A stretch of DNA of 6,443 bases from Lentisphaeria bacterium. GTDB lineage: Bacteria > Verrucomicrobiota > Lentisphaeria > Victivallales > GWF2-50-93. A model generated the notes under the pieces. It was not told where the DNA came from. It made no database searches and saw only the letters and a list, made by a program, of their open reading frames with translations. Shown here piece by piece: positions 1 through 3,880 of the stretch (the first letter of the stretch is position 1; each line of letters begins with the position of its first letter). Location of the stretch: positions 1 to 6,443 of the forward strand of contig JAGVIF010000010.1 of assembly GCA_020056205.1 (NCBI GenBank), given 5' to 3'. Both the position numbers and the translations under genes were made by a program.

Positions 1-25
1 ATTTCGCGCCCTAAAAAACAATTAT

Positions 26-38
26 GTTGACTGTCAAC
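26..38. repeat. Short inverted repeat GTTGAC-T-GTCAAC
   Basis: Two 6-bp arms around a single base, too tight for a hairpin but suitable as a dimeric protein site. No gene is visible beside it within the window, so its role is unknown. Confidence 0.25.
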
Positions 39-75
39 GACTTACAACTTGAAAACAGAGGAATTTGGGCTAAAA

Positions 76-99
76 CCCGTTTTTCGCGCGAAAAACGGG
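76..99 (-). terminator. Perfect 24-bp palindrome, candidate terminator of the pilin operon
   Basis: CCCGTTTTTCGC followed directly by its reverse complement GCGAAAAACGGG. On the minus-strand RNA it folds into a hairpin of up to 10-11 bp and is followed by TTTTAG. It lies about 150 nt past the TadG-like stop. The T-run is short and the stem is AT-rich in the middle, so it would be a modest intrinsic terminator; a protein-binding palindrome is the alternative. Confidence 0.45.
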
Positions 100-248
100 A
101 TAGTTCCAGCGGAATCCAAAGCGAAGTCCGCGAGCGCCTATACGGTCTCGGTATGCAAGCACAGGGGCTTCGCATTCCAACGATTCGCTTCGCTCATCAA
201 CAAATCATTGAACTCCAGAAATATCAATCATGAAATAATGTAAGTAAC
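100..248. other. Non-coding stretch after the pilin operon, possibly a dispersed repeat
   Basis: No convincing gene. Short frames are open on both strands, but none has a ribosome binding site or recognisable protein. The stretch has internal pairing: GGAAT (111-115) with ATTCC (174-178), GCGAAG (121-126) with CTTCGC (168-173), and CGAG (131-134) with CTCG (147-150). Open frames on both strands plus nested pairing are typical of intergenic repeats or structured RNA. A single copy cannot decide between them. Confidence 0.3.
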
Positions 249-1913
249 TCAATGTAGTTGAGAGGGTCCATCGCGGGGACCCGATCCGCTTCCATACCAG
301 TCATCGCAGGTATCCTCATTGGTTTCGATGATAGCGATCGGGTATTCCCCGTCATACTGGTATATATATCCCATTTGGAGCCAGCCGGCGCCGGTCGGGT
401 TTGACCCCGGGTCGTATGGCGTGGTCGGATATGATCCTGTGTCAACGTAGTTCCTGTTATAACCCTTACTGCGCCACGTTTCGGAATTGAGCAGTTGCAG
501 GCAGTATAAAAAGTAAGCGCCTCCGTCCGGCGGGGAGCTTCCCGGGTTGTCAATATCATCCACAGTATCAAGCCATTGCAGAAATTCATATAAGTCGTAG
601 AGGCGGCTGTTAAATGGATCATACATGCCGGAGGGGTCTTGCATGGAGATTGGGATAAGTCTTGACATTGTAAAAACCGGGAGCACCATTCCGGAAAGAT
701 AAGGGGGGAGCCCTTCCCCGAAAGAGCCGAGCGGTTTTGCGAGTGCGGAGGATGTTGAAGTTATTTGGGTTGTTGCGCCTTTTGTAATAAGTTTCTCACT
801 CGCCAGGCTGTGCACGGAATATGAACTTGACTGGTAATCTATGTCTATCTCGGAAGTCATTTTCGCGACGGCTCCGCCGTATGCGTATTCGTCCTTCAAA
901 CCGGAGCGCAGATAGGAGCCATCGGTCCAGTCTGCGGAAGGCGCGCCTGTCCACCAACTTGATTCGTAGAGGCACCATTTGACGTATGGAAGCGGAGAGT
1001 TTATTCCGTCCGTGTCCTCAGGCTCATCAGTATCGTATTCATCTGACACAATCATCGTCCTTTCGGAGGCTATTTCCTGCAGGTATGAATACGCGTCTGA
1101 AAATGTTTCCATATCTCCGATGTCGGAAAATTCAGTATAGAGAGGAAGGTATTCGGATTCCTCCGAGAAATCGGCGAAGTCGCTAAGGATTTCCAAATCC
1201 CACCATTTTCCGTCGAAACTGTATGATTTAAGCAGCCATATTAAAGTGTCATGACACCAGTATTCGGCGGCTATCGCGTCGTATAGGGTAAGGTCCATCA
1301 GCCATGACGGGTCTATATCCGGCAGGCCGGCGAACTCGGTGTTTGGAGCGACTGCTATTCCGCCTCCCTCAATATTGACAGCGTATACCATGTCAATGTA
1401 AGGACTTCTCCATGAGTATCCTTCGATTTCCTGCGGGATTCCAATGTCCTCACCGTAGTAATCATCATCCATCAAGTGTTCTATGTGTTCGTTGACAACC
1501 ATCGTGTAATGACTGTTGGAAATCATGCGGTTATTTTTCGCGGCCTGCTGCGCGGCTCCGAGGCCTATCACAGGGCCAACGAATGAGACGCGCGCCTGCA
1601 TTTCGGTCAGAAGCTCCGAAGAAAATGTTATTCCCTCGGGGCTGTCGTCTCCGAAGGGAATGATATCGCTGACGAGGACGGTGCAGGCTTTAACGAGATT
1701 CATTTCGCCTATCAGGTTCAGGCTTTCGACCTGCCAGTTGGCGGCGGCCAGCGCGGCGGCGTCAACGGCGGTCTGGGAACGGACTTTTGTTTTTATCACC
1801 GATGAGAGGTCGTATATGAAGAGTGTCGCGAGCAGCAGTATGAGTATCGCGATAACGCCGAGTATGAGCGTTTGACCGGCCTCTCTGTTGTTTGCGAATT
1901 TCGCATTTTTCAT
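249..1913 (-). CDS. TadG-like Flp pilus assembly protein with large acidic ectodomain, 554 residues
   Basis: The first 60 or so residues are a TadE/G-like N-terminal domain: basic leader, G13-QT, a membrane helix (about 14-40, LILGVIAILILLLATLFIYDL) and the characteristic VRSQTAVDAAALAAANW stretch (about 44-61). Unlike the neighbouring pilins there is no Glu at +5 (GQTLILG), so peptidase cleavage is unlikely and the protein probably stays membrane-anchored, as known for TadG. The remaining roughly 490 residues are exported, acidic and rich in Tyr, Trp, Asp, Ser and Gly, with few lysines. I see no von Willebrand A domain or DxSxS metal site, which many TadG proteins carry. Cysteines at about 77, 220, 314, 471 and 536 could form disulfides. 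The C-terminus is Pro/Gly-rich. The start is the ATG at 1913, because it has a ribosome binding site and follows the TadE stop by one base. It may be an anchor or surface adhesin; the ectodomain function is unknown. Confidence 0.8.
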   Translation of the reverse strand: MKNAKFANNREAGQTLILGVIAILILLLATLFIYDLSSVIKTKVRSQTAVDAAALAAANWQVESLNLIGEMNLVKACTVLVSDIIPFGDDSPEGITFSSELLTEMQARVSFVGPVIGLGAAQQAAKNNRMISNSHYTMVVNEHIEHLMDDDYYGEDIGIPQEIEGYSWRSPYIDMVYAVNIEGGGIAVAPNTEFAGLPDIDPSWLMDLTLYDAIAAEYWCHDTLIWLLKSYSFDGKWWDLEILSDFADFSEESEYLPLYTEFSDIGDMETFSDAYSYLQEIASERTMIVSDEYDTDEPEDTDGINSPLPYVKWCLYESSWWTGAPSADWTDGSYLRSGLKDEYAYGGAVAKMTSEIDIDYQSSSYSVHSLASEKLITKGATTQITSTSSALAKPLGSFGEGLPPYLSGMVLPVFTMSRLIPISMQDPSGMYDPFNSRLYDLYEFLQWLDTVDDIDNPGSSPPDGGAYFLYCLQLLNSETWRSKGYNRNYVDTGSYPTTPYDPGSNPTGAGWLQMGYIYQYDGEYPIAIIETNEDTCDDWYGSGSGPRDGPSQLH

Positions 1914-1914
1914 T

Positions 1915-2535
1915 TTAGTCTTCCTCAATGTAATCGGCGGCGTGATTTATGAGAGATGAGTTTGAGCTTATGTCCGTGGAAGAGCCGAGGGGAAACCAGA
2001 TCCTGTTCCTGTCGGCCATATCGAGGATGGCATAAGGGTAATCGCTGAACGAGACACTTTCAGTAACCGCTCCTGGGCCTCCTCCGGCGATGGAATATGT
2101 CAAATTTGTCGAGGGAGGCGTAACGCTGTAGTGATAGAACAGCGGATCGTATTCATTTTCGCCGAACCAATATTCATATTCGAGCCATCTATCTCCGCTT
2201 ATGTAATCAGGGATCATAAACCTTTCCATCGCGAACTGGGCGCCGGGCGAGGAATAACTGTCGTTATCAGGTGAAATCAACTTCCCCGACGCGCCTATGG
2301 CGGCGACTCTGGCGCTTCTTCCTATGAGATAATCGTCGAAACCCACAACGTATGAGCGCGCGGCTCTGAACGCGGAGTAATTTGTAAGTATTTTAGCAAC
2401 AGCCAGATGGAATATTTGGATGAGTCCGAGCAGAACGGTGAGTATCACTATCATGCAGAGAACGGACTCAAGAATGGTCTGTCCTTTTTCATTTTCAGCT
2501 TTTCGCCGAGATGATATGGATATTAAGCTTTTCAC
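1915..2535 (-). CDS. TadE-like pseudopilin, 206 residues
   Basis: TadE-family minor pilin-like protein of a Tad/Flp pilus. The leader of about 18 residues is basic (SSRRKAENEKG) and ends in the processing site G18|QTILES, with Glu at +5 as needed by the TadV peptidase. One membrane helix follows (about residues 25-47, VLCMIVILTVLLGLIQIFHLAVA). Then comes the conserved TadE-type segment NYSAFRAARSYVVGF (about 52-66). The remainder, probably periplasmic or extracellular, has an aromatic-rich patch (WLEYEYWFGENEYD) and no recognised domain. I chose GTG at 2535 because of the AAGGGG motif. The TAA stop is one nucleotide before the ATG of the TadG-like gene, implying translational coupling. In Actinobacillus, TadE and TadF are processed pseudopilins needed for Flp fibres; the same role is inferred here. 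Confidence 0.85.
   Translation of the reverse strand: MKSLISISSRRKAENEKGQTILESVLCMIVILTVLLGLIQIFHLAVAKILTNYSAFRAARSYVVGFDDYLIGRSARVAAIGASGKLISPDNDSYSSPGAQFAMERFMIPDYISGDRWLEYEYWFGENEYDPLFYHYSVTPPSTNLTYSIAGGGPGAVTESVSFSDYPYAILDMADRNRIWFPLGSSTDISSNSSLINHAADYIEED
1922..1926 (-). promoter_or_regulatory. Ribosome binding site fixing the TadG-like start
   Basis: GAGGA on the minus strand, 8 nt before ATG 1913 and inside the end of the TadE gene. The upstream TTG at 1928 would overlap this motif. Confidence 0.65.
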
Positions 2536-2540
2536 AGGCA

Positions 2541-2546
2541 CCCCTT
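2541..2546 (-). promoter_or_regulatory. Ribosome binding site that selects the TadE GTG start
   Basis: AAGGGG on the minus strand, 5 nt before GTG 2535. The other GTG at 2541 touches this motif directly and cannot use it. Confidence 0.6.
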
Positions 2547-2573
2547 TTGCAAGGTTTTGTAGTCAGCGACCTA

Positions 2574-2679
2574 CCCCGAGCGCTTACGCCTCGGGGTTTT
2601 ATCAATAAAAAACTGCCCAAGAAGGACACACGCTAAAGTCGAAGATCCCGAGCCGCGAGGCCTCGGGGCTGTGAACTCC
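2574..2679 (+). mobile_element. Putative miniature IS200/IS605-like (PATE-type) element with twin subterminal hairpins
   Basis: Two near-identical hairpins face the same way: CCCCGAG-N9-CTCGGGG at 2574-2596 and TCCCGAG-N9-CTCGGGG at 2646-2668. Each has a 6-7 bp outer stem, further pairing inside the 9-nt loop and a bulged C. The second carries GCGA, a GNRA-type loop, on the plus strand. Matched imperfect hairpins near both ends, without terminal inverted repeats or a transposase, are the hallmark of non-autonomous IS200/IS605 derivatives. The flanks (CCTAC before the left hairpin and TTTT after it; GAAGAT before and TGTGAAC after the right one) resemble ends I remember from that family. Exact borders cannot be set from one copy. 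Alternatives are a REP-like repeat or a structured leader of the TadE gene. Confidence 0.35.
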
Positions 2680-2690
2680 AACGGCAGTTT
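2604..2690 (-). terminator. Possible transcription attenuator between pilin and TadE genes
   Basis: On the minus-strand RNA, AAACTGCC (2690-2683) can pair with GGCAGTTT (2617-2610) over 8 bp. Nested inside are GGA/TCC with CACA/TGTG (2624-2630 with 2670-2679) and the strong CCCGAGGCC/GGCTCGGG helix. GGCAG is followed by a run of six T and then ATTG, as in an intrinsic terminator. The apical region is much larger than in a simple terminator. It lies about 70 nt before the TadE start, where partial termination could lower pseudopilin expression relative to pilin. This overlaps the putative mobile element and may be a by-product of it. Confidence 0.35.
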
Positions 2691-2852
2691 CAAAGGAGGA
2701 GACAGGACAACAACAAATAAAATGCGAAATCCGTTCGTAGCAACGCAATTTATTGCGCGTTATCAAGAACGGCGTGTAAATTCGCCTACTACAAACAAAG
2801 CGATGCCGATAGCGATCCCGACCCCGATCCCGAAAAAAGCGGCAGTTTCAAA
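2682..2852. repeat. 13-bp direct repeat CGGCAGTTTCAAA
   Basis: Identical 13-bp copies at 2682-2694 and 2840-2852, 158 bp apart. The first forms one arm of the long hairpin described separately; the second lies inside the possible microprotein gene. The 8-bp core GGCAGTTT is complementary to 2610-2617. Confidence 0.6.
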
Positions 2853-2879
2853 AAATACGATAGCGACTACGACAGACAA
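2763..2879 (-). CDS. Possible single-span membrane microprotein, 38 residues
   Basis: A short frame starting at TTG (2879), with AAGGGG 6 nt upstream, and ending in TGA; an adjacent GTG at 2882 would add one residue. The product is almost wholly hydrophobic: SVVVAIVFF, then ETAAFFGIGVGIAIGIALFVV with small residues spaced like a glycine zipper, and a short tail GEFTRRS that is basic at its end. The predicted topology is a membrane helix, perhaps a hairpin, with the Arg-Arg end in the cytoplasm. It has no G-x-x-x-x-E prepilin site, so it is not a pilin. The opposite strand carries a longer frame rich in Pro-Ile-Pro, which is the mirror image of this Gly-Ile pattern and therefore likely a shadow. 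Family unknown. It could also be chance hydrophobic sequence in an intergenic gap. Confidence 0.4.
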   Translation of the reverse strand: MSVVVAIVFFETAAFFGIGVGIAIGIALFVVGEFTRRS

Positions 2880-2903
2880 CACGAACCCCTTACCCTAGAC
2901 TTT

Positions 2904-2922
2904 CCGAATCTCTCAGACTCGG
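2904..2922 (-). other. Intergenic hairpin after the Flp pilin gene
   Basis: CCGAGTC and GATTCGG pair over 7 bp (one G-U) around a 5-nt loop TGAGA on the minus-strand transcript, 23 nt past the pilin stop. No T-run follows, so it is not a standard terminator. It might protect the pilin mRNA 3' end. Confidence 0.35.
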
Positions 2923-2945
2923 GCGCTATAGTCAACCGCCGTCAC

Positions 2946-3179
2946 TCATTCGATGCCGCTTTCGTTGATTTCCTGGAGGGTTTCGAGGGCAGTTCTTTCG
3001 CTGTAGGCGCCTTCGGCCTCATCCGACCCAAGCTCGGTGGCCACGCCGGCGATTATTGCCCTGACTCTATCGCTGAATAGTCCCAGCACCACCAGTGAGC
3101 CTATCGCCACGAGCGTGATGATCAGGATATACTCGACGATTGTCTGTCCCCCGCTTTTTTTTCTCATTGCCTTTTTCAT
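2946..3179 (-). CDS. Flp pilin (Tad pilus major subunit candidate), 77 residues
   Basis: Class III prepilin. A basic leader (MKKAMRKKSG) is followed by the processing site G11|QTIVEY, with Glu at +5 and Tyr at +6, the signature recognised by TadV/CpaA-type prepilin peptidases. A single hydrophobic helix spans about residues 14-36 (YILIITLVAIGSLVVLGLF), then an amphipathic segment (DRVRAIIAGVATEL). The last 25 or so residues form an acidic extension (SDEAEGAYSERTALETLQE...), longer than in the usual 50-60-residue Flp. The start is secure because of the strong ribosome binding site. It stands between a smaller pilin-like gene upstream and pseudopilin genes downstream. The strong initiation signal and canonical leader make this the likely main subunit, but that rank is inference. 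Confidence 0.88.
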   Translation of the reverse strand: MKKAMRKKSGGQTIVEYILIITLVAIGSLVVLGLFSDRVRAIIAGVATELGSDEAEGAYSERTALETLQEINESGIE

Positions 3180-3185
3180 TTTTTT

Positions 3186-3191
3186 ACCTCC
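3186..3191 (-). promoter_or_regulatory. Strong ribosome binding site of the main Flp pilin gene
   Basis: GGAGGT preceded by AA on the minus strand, 6 nt before the ATG at 3179. It is the best Shine-Dalgarno match in the window, which suits a highly expressed pilin. Confidence 0.85.
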
Positions 3192-3200
3192 TTTTCTCTT

Positions 3201-3234
3201 TTGGAATTAAATGTACTATATTAAATTTGGAATT
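3201..3234. repeat. Two 8-bp direct repeats upstream of the Flp pilin gene
   Basis: TTGGAATT occurs at 3201-3208 and 3227-3234 (AATTCCAA on the minus strand), separated by 18 bp of AT-rich sequence. That spacer contains TATAGT on the minus strand, a possible -10 element, but no good -35 hexamer lies 16-18 nt before it. The repeats could be operator half-sites for a pilin promoter; that role is inference. Confidence 0.3.
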
Positions 3235-3243
3235 CAAATCATT

Positions 3244-3390
3244 TCACGGATAATCAAGCCCGACGAGAGAAATTATTCTCAAGCCGTAATCATTCATTGC
3301 CGACAAAAGGACTACGAGCAGAAGGGCGATCAGCAGGAAGAACGCCAACATCACGGAATACTCGACCGTAGTTTGTCCTTTTTCATTCAT
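3244..3390 (-). CDS. Small Flp/Fap-type pilin, 48 residues
   Basis: A short gene with the complete architecture of a Flp pilin: a short charged leader (MNEKG), the processing site G5|QTTVEY with Glu at +5 and Tyr at +6, then one long hydrophobic helix (about residues 10-31, very rich in Leu and Val) and a short tail ending in LVGLDYP. Flp pilins are polymerised after cleavage by the prepilin peptidase TadV/CpaA. The mature protein would have 43 residues, in the normal range. The ATG at 3390 has only a weak ribosome binding site (GACGGA), and a five-residue leader is unusually short. In the same frame an ATG at 3417, overlapping the panD stop and with AAGG 9 nt upstream, would give MKNAL, then TAG (3402-3400), then TDT before the annotated Met. 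Either translation restarts at 3390 or the original start has been lost. The next pilin gene begins 64 nt downstream. Confidence 0.75.
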   Translation of the reverse strand: MNEKGQTTVEYSVMLAFFLLIALLLVVLLSAMNDYGLRIISLVGLDYP

Positions 3391-3413
3391 AGTGTCCGTC
3401 TACAGGGCATTTT

Positions 3414-3782
3414 TCATGCCAAAGCGCCTTTTTTTTGAATAATATTATTTTTTTCGTTGAGAACTATTATTTTTGGGAGAAAGCCTTTCGCTTCTTTCTC
3501 CTCCATGAGGCCGAAAGACATTACCGTAATCGTGTCTCCGACGGCTCCCTTGTGCGCGGCGGCTCCGTTGAGCATTATTTCTCTTCCGCCTGCTTTGCCC
3601 GGTATTGCGTATGTTTCGAGTCTTTCGCCGTTGGTCGCGTTCACGACAAGTATTTTCTCATAAGGGCTTATTCCGGCCTCTTTCAACAGTTCAATGTCAA
3701 CGAGGAGGCTGCCCTCGTAGTCAAGGTCGCGCGCCGTTATTCTTCCTCTATGTATTTTGCTTTTGCACATATTTACAAGCAT
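3414..3782 (-). CDS. panD: Aspartate 1-decarboxylase proenzyme PanD
   Basis: Pyruvoyl-dependent decarboxylation of L-aspartate to beta-alanine, the precursor for pantothenate and coenzyme A; cytoplasmic tetramer. With the ATG at 3782 the product has 122 residues and numbering coincides with E. coli PanD: Lys9 (KIHR), self-cleavage pair Gly24-Ser25 in DYEGS (the Ser becomes the pyruvoyl group), Arg54, Thr57, Tyr58 (ETYAI) and the NGAAAH motif at 72-77. A GTG at 3797 would add five residues, but it breaks this register and swallows the ribosome binding site. The C-terminal tail (EKNNIIQKKGALA) is Lys/Asn-rich. The TGA stop (3416-3414) overlaps an ATG as ATGA; that ATG leads in frame, through one TAG, to the small pilin. 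No other pantothenate gene is nearby, so its place between a sugar phosphorylase and pilin genes is odd. Confidence 0.95.
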   Translation of the reverse strand: MLVNMCKSKIHRGRITARDLDYEGSLLVDIELLKEAGISPYEKILVVNATNGERLETYAIPGKAGGREIMLNGAAAHKGAVGDTITVMSFGLMEEKEAKGFLPKIIVLNEKNNIIQKKGALA

Positions 3783-3789
3783 AATTCCA

Positions 3790-3795
3790 TCCTCC
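3790..3795 (-). promoter_or_regulatory. Ribosome binding site that fixes the panD start
   Basis: GGAGGA on the minus strand, 7 nt before the ATG at 3782. A longer reading from the GTG at 3797 would place this motif inside the coding sequence, so the motif argues for the shorter protein. Confidence 0.8.
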
Positions 3796-3880
3796 ACTGT
3801 GTTCTTATCATTGTAACAACGTTTAAAAAAAAAATTTATTGCATCAACCGTAAATATTCACTGAACTTATCAAACCCTGC

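Noticed and set aside
224..622. Minus-strand open frame of 132 codons overlapping the end of the TadG-like gene
   Set aside because: Shadow in another frame of a gene with a convincing N-terminus; no own start signal.
1516..1875. Plus-strand open frame of 119 codons
   Set aside because: Antisense to the conserved TadG-like N-terminal domain; its composition (Arg/Ser/Ala-rich) is that of a complement-strand artefact.
2550..2596. Cyclic-di-GMP (GEMM-I) riboswitch upstream of TadE on the minus strand
   Set aside because: A stretch reading GGGGTAGGTCGCTGACTAC resembles part of the 3' half of that aptamer, and such switches do control pili. However, the conserved 5' half (CACGCA...GGGCAAACC and GACGCAAAGCC) is not found at the right distance.
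2574..2600. Plus-strand intrinsic terminator (CCCCGAG...CTCGGGG then TTTT)
   Set aside because: The shape fits, but no plus-strand gene exists upstream for it to terminate. The near-identical second hairpin points to an element-type explanation.
2671..2898. Plus-strand open frame of 75 codons, with GGAGGAG about 20 nt before an internal ATG
   Set aside because: The Pro-Ile-Pro and Lys/Thr pattern is the mirror of a Gly-Ile membrane helix on the other strand, and the ribosome binding site is too far from the ATG. The minus-strand reading is more protein-like.
3838..3880. Rho-independent terminator after the phosphorylase gene
   Set aside because: The T10 run is attractive, but the only self-complementary sequence before it (GTGAATATTTAC) has no loop and no GC-rich stem.
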